Source of the DNA: DAOTUB01 sp034437455
GTDB taxonomy: Bacteria > Chloroflexota > Anaerolineae > B4-G1
NCBI GenBank assembly: GCA_034437455.1
Contig: DAOTUB010000012.1
Coordinates: forward strand, 1-21,813
DNA length: 21,813 bases
Direction: 5' to 3'
Shown here: in pieces, positions 1 through 8,054 of the stretch
Layout of the letters: each line of letters begins with the position of its first letter
Position numbering within the stretch: the stretch's first letter is position 1
Notes under the pieces: model-generated
The model's database searches: none
What the model saw: only the letters and a program-made list of their open reading frames with translations
What the model was told of the DNA's origin: nothing
Translations under genes and position numbers: made by a program

Positions 1-449
1 GGCTGTCGGCAGATTGGACATTGGCATTGATGAACATTCTTTTCAGACATATTGTCCCTCCAGGTAACGCGTTCACTGCAGGGCAATTATATCCGAAAAG
101 TGCGAAGTTAAAAATGGACAACTCCTTACCAGGTACTCCCACTCAGGTGAATCTATGCCGGTGGGAGTTCTGGCGAATATAGAACTCCCCACTGAACCCT
201 TTGGCTCAAAGCCCGAGGGTAGTTTCATACCCTGGTGAAAACTGTTAACAAATCTTTTTCGCGCATCTAACCTAACCCAACAGATAAATACTACCAGTTT
301 CACCTTGTTCCACTGTTTGTTGGTATAATCAACACAGAAATCCAGCAATCACGGGGCTTGCCAAGATCGTCGGGGATGCCTTTTCCAATCAGCCCTCATG
401 CGTATTTCGAGCGCTGGAACCAAGTATCTGATGGTGGAATAAACGAGAC
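1..449. other. Intergenic region with inverted repeats, no convincing gene
   Basis: I see no supported gene here. Three short sequences can form competing hairpins. An arm at 135-142 is perfectly complementary (8 bp) to 161-168. The overlapping segment 163-170 is perfectly complementary (8 bp) to 182-189. Only one of the two stems can form at a time. A further 6-bp hairpin sits at 216-233. The stretch ends with a promoter-like site and the leader of the sulfatase-like gene. It could be the 3' end of a transcript entering from the left or a decayed region. Confidence 0.5.
321..329 (+). promoter_or_regulatory. Extended -10 promoter for the sulfatase-like gene
   Basis: TGGTATAAT matches an extended -10 element (TGN followed by a perfect TATAAT at 324-329). 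The expected -35 position (about 301-306) is poor, as is usual for extended -10 promoters. It lies about 130 bases before the chosen start codon at 462, so the transcript would carry a leader of roughly 125 nt. Confidence 0.5.
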
Positions 450-461
450 ATGGAGGAACAA

Positions 462-1961
462 ATGATAGTTGAACGTCTGTCGCCTTACCTTATTGCTCTC
501 GCCATGGTTTGGGGATACCTTACCGCTTGCGAGGCAACGGAGCCTGCCTGTTGGAGCGTCACTCCGACGGAGTCAGATGCACCAAGCCCTGCCATCGCGG
601 AAGAGAAAGCTGCAACGGCCTCTCCCACTACTATCGCCTCCTCCGCGCCCACCGAGACCGTTCCCCCTCCTCCCAATGTGATCCTGATCTTTGTAGACGC
701 TCTGCGATCTGACCACGTATCCGCCTACGGTTACGAGCGCGACACGACGCCCAATCTGGACGCATTCATCGCTGACCAAGGTGTGTGCTTTCAGAATGTG
801 ACGACTACAGCCCCCTGGACGTGCCCCGCAGTGGCCGCTACGCTGACCGGGCGCAATCCCTCCAACCTGGGAGTCTCCTGGGATACCACAGCCGATTCGA
901 TACCGCAGGAGGAAAACACGCTCGCTGAATATTTACGGGATGCTGGCTACTATACGGTCGGATTCGCGAACAACTATTGTACCCAGGGACGGCTGGGTTT
1001 TGATCAGGGGTTTGACGTGTACGATGATTACCTGGCTTATGAACACACCACGTCGAACAAGGCCCGGGCCGAGTTAGTCAACGAACGTGTCGGAGATTGG
1101 CTAGAAAATACCTGGGCGACAGAAATAAGCGGCACTCAACCACTGTTTCTTTTTATCTACTATTTCGACCCCCACACCTGGTACGATCCACTGCCACCTT
1201 ATGATACACTGTACGATTCCACGTACACGGGCACTCTGACCTCCGAGGTGTTCCAAAATGGACGAGACGTAGTGTCTGGAGAGATTGCGCCGACCGCGCG
1301 AGATATAGAGCATTTGATTGCCTTGTACGATGGAGAAATCACATACTGGGACGATCACCTGGGACAGGCGCTGACTCAGTTGGAGAACACACACGTACTG
1401 GACAATGCTTTGATTATTGTCATGTCCGATCACGGCGAAATGTTCGGCGAGCATAACCAGTGGGTGCATGGGGGTTCTCTCTATGAAGAGGTTCTTCGCG
1501 TTCCACTTTTGATGCGCTACACCGGCGTCATTAGTCCAGGGCTAGTCGTGACGACCCCGGTGCAGAATATGGACGTTATGCCCTCCATTCTCGATTGGGT
1601 GGGAGGCGATATACCTGATAATCTGCAGGCCGTCAGTTTGCGCCCGCTCGTCGAGGGAGAAACAAGCCAATTAGGGCGGGATGTTTTCAGCGAGGTGGAC
1701 GCTTCGCCAGGCCCCGATAGTCCTTTCTGGATCGCCCCTCCAGTGGCTATGCGTTCCATCCGGCGGGATCAATGGAAACTGATTCATCGCGTAGGCAACT
1801 CGGATACAGACGAGTTGTACCAACTAAATCCCAATTCCATCTACGAGGCTGACAATCTGATCCTGAGCGAACCGGCCCTGGCGCAAGAACTGCACCAGGC
1901 AGTGCTGGATTGGTTTGACATCTCTATGCACCAGGTGTACTTGCCCGGTGTAATCAAGTAG
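462..1961 (+). CDS. Sulfatase-fold lipoprotein (AlkP superfamily hydrolase)
   Basis: A 499-residue enzyme of the sulfatase/alkaline phosphatase superfamily, probably anchored outside the membrane. The N-terminus is a signal sequence ending in a lipobox (YLTAC, Cys23), followed by a Ser/Thr/Pro-rich linker to about residue 70. The fold is shown by NVILIFVDALRSDH (metal Asp79), WTCPAVAATLTGR at about 119-131, FDPH near 236-237, SDHGEMFGEH (Asp323, His324) and WVHGG (His336). The sulfatase signature CxPxR is absent: Thr120 aligns with the nucleophile and the key Arg is Val. A Thr-nucleophile phosphohydrolase, phosphonate hydrolase or transferase is therefore as likely as a sulfatase. I chose ATG 462 because GGAGGA at 452-457 lies 4 nt upstream; the in-frame ATG at 450 has no Shine-Dalgarno and contains that motif. 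The substrate cannot be told. Confidence 0.85.
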   Translation: MIVERLSPYLIALAMVWGYLTACEATEPACWSVTPTESDAPSPAIAEEKAATASPTTIASSAPTETVPPPPNVILIFVDALRSDHVSAYGYERDTTPNLDAFIADQGVCFQNVTTTAPWTCPAVAATLTGRNPSNLGVSWDTTADSIPQEENTLAEYLRDAGYYTVGFANNYCTQGRLGFDQGFDVYDDYLAYEHTTSNKARAELVNERVGDWLENTWATEISGTQPLFLFIYYFDPHTWYDPLPPYDTLYDSTYTGTLTSEVFQNGRDVVSGEIAPTARDIEHLIALYDGEITYWDDHLGQALTQLENTHVLDNALIIVMSDHGEMFGEHNQWVHGGSLYEEVLRVPLLMRYTGVISPGLVVTTPVQNMDVMPSILDWVGGDIPDNLQAVSLRPLVEGETSQLGRDVFSEVDASPGPDSPFWIAPPVAMRSIRRDQWKLIHRVGNSDTDELYQLNPNSIYEADNLILSEPALAQELHQAVLDWFDISMHQVYLPGVIK

Positions 1962-2121
1962 GCAACTCCCTATTCTCACGGTGATTCCTTGGTTGAACAA
2001 TGGCTAACCGCAAGCATGTCAGACGACAGGAGGTACAAGAGCTGACCGATACGGAGAGCGGGTGGAGCGTGTCGGCTATGGCTATTGTCAATGGGTGGTG
2101 TTTGCCGCTTGTTTTCCGTGA

Positions 2122-2151
2122 TTGGACAAATTGAACAAGACGAGCTAGAAT
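2122..2151 (+). promoter_or_regulatory. Possible promoter giving a leaderless transcript
   Basis: TTGGAC (2122-2127) and TAGAAT (2146-2151) are separated by 18 bp. The -35 is weak, the -10 good. Transcription would begin at about 2158, at the start codon of the next gene (GTG 2156 or ATG 2159), which has no Shine-Dalgarno sequence. The site is tentative. Confidence 0.35.
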
Positions 2152-2158
2152 ACTTGTG

Positions 2159-3853
2159 ATGAACAAAACAACAGAACGTTCTCAAGTATTGATCGTCGGA
2201 TTTGATGGCGCCACGTGGGATCTGATCAAGCCCTGGGCGCAGGAAGGCAAGCTTCCCTTTTTAGCCCGCTTGATGGACGAAGGTGCCTGTCTGGATTTAA
2301 ACTCCACTGTGCCGCCCATCTCTCCACCGGCCTGGTCTTCATTCATGACGGGCAAGAATCCCGGCAAACACGGCATTTTCGACTTTACGAGGCGGGATTG
2401 GGAAAGCTACCGAATGCGCATCCTCCGGCGTCCCTCGGAGCCAGCTTTCTGGAGTATCCTCAGTCAACGAGGGTACAGGGTGGGCGTGATCAACGTGCCT
2501 CAAACCTACCCGCCGGAGAGTGTCAATGGTTTTATGGTCACGGGGCTTGGCACGCCCTCCGACAAAACGTTCACCTATCCCCCTGAGTTGACAACCCCAA
2601 TTTTCCGTCGCGGTTTTCGGCCCACACCTGGTCTTTGCTATCGTCCAGGAAAAGAAGACGAGTTGCTAGAGCAAATCCTATCCGCCACAGATACTGTGAC
2701 CGAGATCACGCTCGATCTTATGTCTCGGGAGCCGTGGGATGTGTTCGTCGTCGTTTTGCGCATCACCGATGAAGCGTCCCACTTTTTGTGGAAGCACATG
2801 GACGCAACCCATCCCGCCCATTCTCCTGAAGATGATGCGCACCAAGCGGCTCTTTTGACGTGTTATCAGAAAGCCGACGATGCGCTGCGTCGGATCGTGG
2901 AAGCTGCGGGTGAGGACGTCACGCTGTTCGTCATGTCCGATCACGGCTCTGGACCTCTATACAAAAACGTATTTCTCAATGAATGGCTTAGACTAGAGGG
3001 ATTATTGACTCTCAAAGAAGAGAAAACTGCATCCTCGCTTCTACTTCAGCTTCTTCTCCGGAGTGGCCTGACGAGAACGGACGTGGGGCGCGCGCTATCC
3101 CGGATGGGACTGGGAAAGTTCAAAGCCTGGTTGCGAGACCGTCTGGGAGATCATATTGACATCATCCCCAACGTTGCAAGGCCACGTCTACAAGAGGCTG
3201 TGGATTGGTCGCGGACTCGGGCCTATAGCGTAGGCTACATAGGCCAGATATACGTCAATTTGAAGGGAAGAGATCCTCAAGGTATCGTCGAACCAGGGGA
3301 GGATTACGAACGTACACGGGATCATATCATAGAACAATTACTACAACTAGAGGATCCTCAAACCAGGGAGAGGGTTGTGGATCGGGTGATCAAGCGCGAG
3401 CAAGTTTATGAGGGGCGCTATCTTGAACAAGCGCCTGATCTTTTTGTATACATGAAAGATTTGAGCTACATTACCCGGGGAAGTTATGCTTTCTCTCCTA
3501 CCGGATCCATTTTTGTACCTCCCGTTACTTACGAATCTGGAGGTCATAGGCAACTAGGTATTCTGCTCGCCTGGGGGAGACATATCTTACCTGGATACAC
3601 CATGTCCGAGGCGCATTTGGCAGAAATCACTGATTTGGCCCCTACCGTTCTATACCTGATGAGTTGCGCCGTTCCCCAGGACATGGATGGGCAGGTTATC
3701 ACCTCGCTGATCGAACCTGATTACGTATCCTCGCATTCCGTTGTTTATACGTCACCCGAGAAAATGATGCAGGAAGGGGAAATTGACCACTACCTGACTG
3801 ACGAAGAAGAGCAGAGCTTAATCGACAGGCTAAAAGAGTTGGGATACCTCTAA
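2159..3853 (+). CDS. AlkP-superfamily phosphohydrolase/phosphodiesterase (COG3379-like)
   Basis: A 564-residue protein of the type I phosphodiesterase/nucleotide pyrophosphatase branch of the alkaline phosphatase superfamily. VLIVGFDGATWD near the N-terminus gives metal ligand Asp16. PPISPPAWSSFMTG follows, with Ser55 aligning with the Thr/Ser nucleophile of this family, and then GKNPGKHGIFDF. FVMSDHGSG in the middle gives the second metal site. The C-terminus ends in LIDRLKELGYL, an ending common in these proteins. There is no signal peptide, so it is probably cytoplasmic. Physiological substrates of this subfamily are mostly unknown; roles in surface-polysaccharide or nucleotide metabolism are guesses. 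GTG 2156 is an alternative start one codon upstream. The gene shares a superfamily with its left neighbour but is separated from it by nearly 200 bases, so a common operon is not assured. Confidence 0.85.
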   Translation: MNKTTERSQVLIVGFDGATWDLIKPWAQEGKLPFLARLMDEGACLDLNSTVPPISPPAWSSFMTGKNPGKHGIFDFTRRDWESYRMRILRRPSEPAFWSILSQRGYRVGVINVPQTYPPESVNGFMVTGLGTPSDKTFTYPPELTTPIFRRGFRPTPGLCYRPGKEDELLEQILSATDTVTEITLDLMSREPWDVFVVVLRITDEASHFLWKHMDATHPAHSPEDDAHQAALLTCYQKADDALRRIVEAAGEDVTLFVMSDHGSGPLYKNVFLNEWLRLEGLLTLKEEKTASSLLLQLLLRSGLTRTDVGRALSRMGLGKFKAWLRDRLGDHIDIIPNVARPRLQEAVDWSRTRAYSVGYIGQIYVNLKGRDPQGIVEPGEDYERTRDHIIEQLLQLEDPQTRERVVDRVIKREQVYEGRYLEQAPDLFVYMKDLSYITRGSYAFSPTGSIFVPPVTYESGGHRQLGILLAWGRHILPGYTMSEAHLAEITDLAPTVLYLMSCAVPQDMDGQVITSLIEPDYVSSHSVVYTSPEKMMQEGEIDHYLTDEEEQSLIDRLKELGYL

Positions 3854-3880
3854 TCCTCTATCAATAACCCGAAGGTATTA

Positions 3881-3909
3881 TTGAAAAAATGCATTACTTT
3901 GGGTATAAT
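3881..3909 (+). promoter_or_regulatory. Near-consensus sigma-70 promoter
   Basis: TTGAAA (3881-3886) and a perfect TATAAT (3904-3909) are separated by exactly 17 bp. This is one of the strongest promoter-like sites in the window. It drives the secreted four-repeat protein, with predicted transcription start near 3916 and an untranslated leader of about 140 nt. Confidence 0.75.
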
Positions 3910-3915
3910 TGTTTT

Positions 3916-4057
3916 AAGTTTGTGTTCAAAGATGATGGGTATTGGTTACTTGTCCTATTCAGGAAAGGAGTTGTCTATTGCAGTGACTTGAAGTCGTCTA
4001 TCCAATAGGAAGCTTTGCATGTAGGAAACTATAGAATAAGGAGAAAGGAGCAACACA
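3916..4057 (+). promoter_or_regulatory. Long 5' leader with a possible upstream ORF and hairpin
   Basis: The leader between the promoter and the gene at 4058 holds a 19-codon ORF (ATG 3932 to TGA 3991) without a clear Shine-Dalgarno. It also holds an imperfect hairpin: outer arms 3975-3980 and 4003-4008, inner arms 3985-3988 and 3992-3995. The real gene has a good Shine-Dalgarno (AAGGAG, about 10 nt before ATG 4058). A regulatory role is unproven. Confidence 0.3.
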
Positions 4058-5521
4058 ATGTTTCACAAGCGTCTTACTACAGTTACAATCACAATAGTGT
4101 TATTGCTGGCAACGGGAGTGGTGCTTGCCCAGGGAATAGGCATTCAAGCATTGCCGGGATCAGGCTGGACCAGTGGTCAGCAGATTCAGAACGTAGGGGC
4201 CGAGCCTGCTGATATCGTAGCTAACGTCTACTATGACGGTGGTGAGTACTCGGCAACCGGAGTGACTGATGGGCTTACAGATGTACCTGTAAACGCGTCC
4301 CGCAACATTCTGGAAAGCCATTGGGATACAACGGACGACAGCTTCCAGGGTGCGGCGGTCGTCAGTGCAGATCAGCCCATCGTGGCCATTGTCAACGTCA
4401 CCAATAACGAGGCCGCTGCTCAGTACCAGGGCGTTGGTACTCCTGACACCGAAGTTGGGTTCCCTCTCTTCAAGAACGACTTTGGCGCTGCGCACAAGCA
4501 CACGACCTTCTACGTCCAGAATGCCAGCGACACGGCAGCCGTTATCTACGCCACCTTCACCGCAGACGATGGCACCAAGTATACGTGGCACTCCAGTTCG
4601 GCAGTCGCGGCTAGCGAGATGGTGGTGATAGATCCTGCGGATGCAGGCAGCATGCCGATCGGCACCAAGGGTGGTTTGGTCGTCACCTCGACGGTAAACA
4701 TTGCAGGTGTCGTGCTGGAGCACGGCGTAACAGAGGACACAATCCTCCAGGCCACCAAGGGCTTTAGCCCCGGGGAGTACGGTACAGAATTGGTAGCTCC
4801 GATCATCAAGCGCCAATTTGCTGGAAAACCCCGCTCCACTGGTCTGCAGGTTCAGAACGTATCCGGTTCTGCTGTGGATATCTATGTCACCTACGTGGAG
4901 TCGGGCCTTTCCGCAAGCCCTGGAACGTCCTATCGGCAGTGGGCAACGAGTGTTGCCCCAGGAGCGTCGTTCACCTTCTTTGAAAACGCAAAAGACGGTG
5001 GCGATGACATTCCCACAGGTGTATTGGCTTCCGCGACGATTACCGCGACGGGGAATATCGCGGCTATTGTCAACGAGACCTATTATCCCACCGTACCCAC
5101 AGGGAAGAGGCAGACACAGACGACCTACCACGCTATCGCTTCGGCTGATGCGACCCTCAAAGTTGGTGTGCCATTGGCCAAGGAGATGATGGGAGCCGCT
5201 GGAAGCGAAAAGACCACAGGTATCCAGGTGATGAACGTTGGCGATAGTGCAGCTACCGTAGACCTGGCATACTCGTTTGGGGGCAGCACCTACACCATCG
5301 AGGATCAGTCCATTGCATCGGGTGCGTCTTCGACTTTCTATCGAGTCAACGGGGCAATACCCTCAAGCGACTGGGCCGGAGGGAACGTACTGCCCACTGG
5401 TGGTTTCGGCGGTGTCGTCGTTACCTCGGATGAGCCCATCGTGGTAATTGTCCAGGAAGAGCATCTCCAGGCAACCGATCCTCAGGACAAGAAGAACTAC
5501 GAAGGCTTTAACCTAGATTAG
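4058..5521 (+). CDS. Secreted protein of four tandem beta-rich repeats
   Basis: A 487-residue protein I do not recognise by name. A clear signal peptide (charged MFHKR, then a hydrophobic stretch to about residue 24, VLAQ) indicates export. The mature part contains four related units of about 90-110 residues, roughly 35-123, 135-222, 246-342 and 370-470. Each opens with a QxQN/QVMN/YVQN motif followed by a small-residue patch and alternating hydrophobics, and each closes with a motif like VVTSDEPIVVIVQE or VVSADQPIVAIVNV. This suggests a string of Ig-like or beta-sandwich domains, perhaps a surface-layer, adhesive or stalk protein. There is no sorting signal, C-terminal membrane anchor or catalytic motif. 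A near-consensus promoter, a good Shine-Dalgarno and a downstream hairpin suggest a strongly expressed single gene. A large ORF on the opposite strand is a coding shadow. Confidence 0.8.
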   Translation: MFHKRLTTVTITIVLLLATGVVLAQGIGIQALPGSGWTSGQQIQNVGAEPADIVANVYYDGGEYSATGVTDGLTDVPVNASRNILESHWDTTDDSFQGAAVVSADQPIVAIVNVTNNEAAAQYQGVGTPDTEVGFPLFKNDFGAAHKHTTFYVQNASDTAAVIYATFTADDGTKYTWHSSSAVAASEMVVIDPADAGSMPIGTKGGLVVTSTVNIAGVVLEHGVTEDTILQATKGFSPGEYGTELVAPIIKRQFAGKPRSTGLQVQNVSGSAVDIYVTYVESGLSASPGTSYRQWATSVAPGASFTFFENAKDGGDDIPTGVLASATITATGNIAAIVNETYYPTVPTGKRQTQTTYHAIASADATLKVGVPLAKEMMGAAGSEKTTGIQVMNVGDSAATVDLAYSFGGSTYTIEDQSIASGASSTFYRVNGAIPSSDWAGGNVLPTGGFGGVVVTSDEPIVVIVQEEHLQATDPQDKKNYEGFNLD

Positions 5522-5545
5522 TGAAGTGCACATAGTCTGCACATA

Positions 5546-5577
5546 GAGGAAGCCATCCTGTTGGATGGCTTCCTCTT
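5546..5577 (+). terminator. Hairpin terminator after the repeat protein
   Basis: A perfect 13-bp stem (5546-5558 with 5563-5575) closes a TGTT loop and is followed by a short, interrupted T-rich tail. The tail is weak for an intrinsic terminator, but position and stem strength fit the end of the preceding gene. Confidence 0.6.
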
Positions 5578-5648
5578 GTGTACTGTGATTTTCTGCTCCG
5601 CTCTTCAAAGACTACGATGTGTAAAATCCAAGACTTGGACCTAGAACT

Positions 5649-6185
5649 ATGAAGCGATTACTTTTTATTACACTACTCTTGTTTTTTGGTAGTTTACTCG
5701 AGGGGTGTTCCCGGATCACTCGTCGCCAAAGTCCACTGGAGACACCTGCTGTCTCGCAATTTGGCAGTCCTCTCTCTGACAGCCCTCTTTCACCAACCTC
5801 GCCGCCGTCTCCTCCTCCGCCATCGTCCTCACTAGATGGCCCTATGTTCGAGATTGAGGAGCCTGTGCTGGCTGGTGCATCACAAGTGCGAGGTAAAGGG
5901 CCGTACAACATCCCGATAGTTATTGTGGATGTTACTTTGGCAGCCAAACCTCTAGGCAGTGGGATGATCGCTTCAGATGGAACCTTCACCATTGATGTAT
6001 CAGAAGAGCTGATCCTCAATCATCGCATTGGCATTATGGCTGGTATGACAGAAGGTATGACTCCAGTTCCTTCAATAGAGACATATATGGAGGATCTGAA
6101 AAAGTTCCAAGGAGACGGCTATAGAAATCTGCCATATATTGGCATTATTTTCGCCTCATCTATGGCAGTGGAGGCATCTCCATAA
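5649..6185 (+). CDS. Small lipoprotein with Ig-like domain
   Basis: A 178-residue predicted lipoprotein. The signal peptide MKRLLFITLLLFFGSLLEGC ends in a lipobox with Cys20. A Ser/Pro-rich spacer follows (about 30-62), then a beta-rich domain whose PVLAGASQVRGKG and later ASDGTFTIDV resemble the alternating pattern of bacterial Ig-like domains (a gain-of-function phrase followed by a DG-turn and a valine strand). The C-terminal 60 residues are unassigned. No Shine-Dalgarno precedes the ATG. A -10-like TAAAAT at 5622-5627 would start transcription about 15 nt upstream, so expression may be nearly leaderless. The function is unknown; a surface or cell-wall role is inferred only from the lipoprotein signal. 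Confidence 0.7.
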   Translation: MKRLLFITLLLFFGSLLEGCSRITRRQSPLETPAVSQFGSPLSDSPLSPTSPPSPPPPSSSLDGPMFEIEEPVLAGASQVRGKGPYNIPIVIVDVTLAAKPLGSGMIASDGTFTIDVSEELILNHRIGIMAGMTEGMTPVPSIETYMEDLKKFQGDGYRNLPYIGIIFASSMAVEASP

Positions 6186-6812
6186 CTCGTTTGTAGTTAT
6201 CAATTCTCTTCAAGTCATACCATCGTTGTGGCGCGACTTGCCAATTTTTTAATCCTGTTCAATTGATCTCCAGGTCGAGTAGCTGTGTTATGAGTATCAC
6301 AACAAATTGCCTCATAAAGAACCTCAGCTACTCTCCAAAGAATGGAAATGGGTACCAGGCGCATCTACTTGTTGGGGGCGGAAATCTCATCACTGCCGTG
6401 TGGAGCGTTGAAACGCCTGCTGAAGAAACCCGTTAAAAACGGGATAAAATTCAGCTTTTCAGTGCGTTTCATCGGACATACGGTGTCCACGCGCACTTGG
6501 TAGCACAGGATGTAGCTGGTGACTGCCATTGTGTGGTAGACATTATCAGCGCGGCGGTGGAGGCATATCCCCCTGATTTTATATACGCCTATGGACACCA
6601 GCAAGTTGCCTTGATGACTGGCTCCGTTTCCTTGATCAACCTCAGTGACCTTTCCAGCTACCCATAAGGCAAATAGGTTTTTTGTGTATAAAACCTCCAG
6701 GTCAGCATCTTGGACTGTCAACTGGCTTTAGATCATCCCTCTTCGCAGTATCAGAATGATTAAACCTGGATTGCGATAGCGCTGCATACTGCTCACACAT
6801 TGAGAGGACTCG
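6186..6812. other. Intergenic region, possibly decayed sequence
   Basis: No convincing gene. Both strands hold short ORFs (for example about 6365-6721 minus, 6342-6515 plus) with no Shine-Dalgarno, no recognisable motif and no codon bias like the neighbours. A long imperfect hairpin occupies 6277-6333. The last 90 bases contain a possible weak -10 (CATACT, 6785-6790) and the Shine-Dalgarno GAGAGG of trpB. The region could be a degraded insertion or gene remnant, but I cannot identify the parent. Confidence 0.45.
6277..6333. repeat. Long imperfect inverted repeat
   Basis: Arms 6277-6285 and 6325-6333 are a perfect 9-bp inverted repeat. A second 6-bp pair lies inside (6289-6294 with 6311-6316), giving a two-helix stem with internal loops. 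There is no T-run after it, so it is not a good terminator. It may mark the edge of a small element or a structured 3' end of the lipoprotein mRNA. Confidence 0.4.
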
Positions 6813-8054
6813 ATGAATCCAATGACCCTAAAAAACGTCACTGGACGGCAGACGACGCGCCCCATCCCTGACGAGCGGGGCTACTTTGGCCCTTACGGCG
6901 GAAAGTTCGTGCCAGAGACATTGATGCCCGCCCTGAAGGAACTGGAGCAAGCCTATGAAGAGGCTCGGCTGGACTCGGATTTTCAGCACGAACTAGAGAA
7001 TCTACTGCGTGACTATGTGGGCCGGCCCACGCCGCTCTACTTTGCCCGCCGTCTAACCGCTCACTGCGGCGGGGCCAGGATCTACCTCAAGCGCGAAGAT
7101 CTGGCCCACACCGGCGCTCACAAGATCAACAACACTATGGGGCAGGGGCTCTTGGCCCGGCAGATGGGCAAGCACCGCCTGGTGGCCGAGACAGGAGCCG
7201 GGCAACACGGTGTAGCTACGGCCACTGCCGCCGCCTTGTTAGGTCTGGAGTGCATCGTCTACATGGGTACCGAGGATACGCGCCGCCAGGCGCCCAACGT
7301 GGATCGCATGTACCTCCTGGGCGCCGAGGTGCGCCCGGTAGACGCTGGCAGCCGCACGCTCAAAGACGCCATCAACGAAGCCATCCGCGACTGGGTGACT
7401 AACGTGCACACCACCCACTACTTGCTCGGCTCCGTCCTGGGGCCGCATCCCTACCCCATGATCGTGCGCGACTTTCAAGCCGTCATCGGGCAGGAGACGC
7501 GGGAGCAGATCCTGGCAGTGGAAGGCCGTCTGCCCGATTGCCTGATCGCCTGCGTGGGGGGCGGCTCCAATGCCATCGGCCTCTTTTATCCCTTCCTCGA
7601 CGACCCGGTGGAGATGGTGGGCGTGGAGGCCGGAGGATGGGGCATCGAGACGGGGAAGCACGCCGCTCGTTATTCCGATACGCAAATGGGCCGCATTGGA
7701 GTGCTGCACGGCACCCGCACCTACGTGCTCCAGGACGAGGACGGCCAAATTATGGGTACCCACTCCGTCTCGGCTGGCCTGGATTATCCTGCCGTGGGAC
7801 CTGAGCACAGCTATCTGCGGGAGTTGCATCGTGCAGAGTACACTTACGCCACCGACAAAGAGGCGCTGGGTGCCTTCCACCTGCTCTGCAAGCTGGAGGG
7901 CATCATCCCGGCGCTGGAATCCGCCCACGCTGTGGCCGAGGCGATCAAGCGCGCCCCCGAGATGGACGCCGGGCAGGTGATCGTCGTCAACCTGTCGGGA
8001 CGAGGAGACAAGGATCTCGACAGTGTGTTGAAAATGGGGGAGGCGGCGCTATGA
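6813..8054 (+). CDS. trpB: Tryptophan synthase beta chain
   Basis: A 413-residue TrpB that condenses indole with serine to make tryptophan, working as an alpha2-beta2 complex with the next gene. Family markers are all present: YFGPYGGKFVPETLMPAL at about residues 24-41, the PLP lysine Lys104 in GAHKINN, ETGAGQHG with catalytic Glu126, and the phosphate-binding GGGSNAIG at about 249-256. The length is normal with a short N-terminal extension. ATG 6813 has a Shine-Dalgarno (GAGAGG, 6802-6807). The stop overlaps the trpA start by 4 nt, so the two are translationally coupled. None of the other trp genes is in the window. Base composition is GC-rich, unlike the region to the left. Confidence 0.97.
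   Translation: MNPMTLKNVTGRQTTRPIPDERGYFGPYGGKFVPETLMPALKELEQAYEEARLDSDFQHELENLLRDYVGRPTPLYFARRLTAHCGGARIYLKREDLAHTGAHKINNTMGQGLLARQMGKHRLVAETGAGQHGVATATAAALLGLECIVYMGTEDTRRQAPNVDRMYLLGAEVRPVDAGSRTLKDAINEAIRDWVTNVHTTHYLLGSVLGPHPYPMIVRDFQAVIGQETREQILAVEGRLPDCLIACVGGGSNAIGLFYPFLDDPVEMVGVEAGGWGIETGKHAARYSDTQMGRIGVLHGTRTYVLQDEDGQIMGTHSVSAGLDYPAVGPEHSYLRELHRAEYTYATDKEALGAFHLLCKLEGIIPALESAHAVAEAIKRAPEMDAGQVIVVNLSGRGDKDLDSVLKMGEAAL

Noticed and set aside
73..348. 91-codon minus-strand ORF
   Set aside because: No Shine-Dalgarno, no recognisable domain, and it spans competing hairpins and the promoter of the next gene.
1962..2158. Short ORF starting at 2000 on the plus strand and minus-strand ORFs here
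   Set aside because: No ribosome-binding site, no family resemblance, and overlap with the promoter of the next gene.
4160..5131. Long (323-codon) minus-strand ORF
   Set aside because: It lies wholly antisense to the secreted repeat protein, which has signal peptide, repeats, promoter and Shine-Dalgarno; this is a codon-bias shadow.
6365..6721. 118-codon minus-strand ORF
   Set aside because: I looked for transposase motifs in it and in the opposite strand and found none I could defend; composition and start context are unconvincing.
6186..6812. Trp leader-peptide attenuator upstream of trpB, by analogy with the Phe/Tyr operon
   Set aside because: I found no short ORF with repeated Trp codons and no terminator with a T-run in this stretch.
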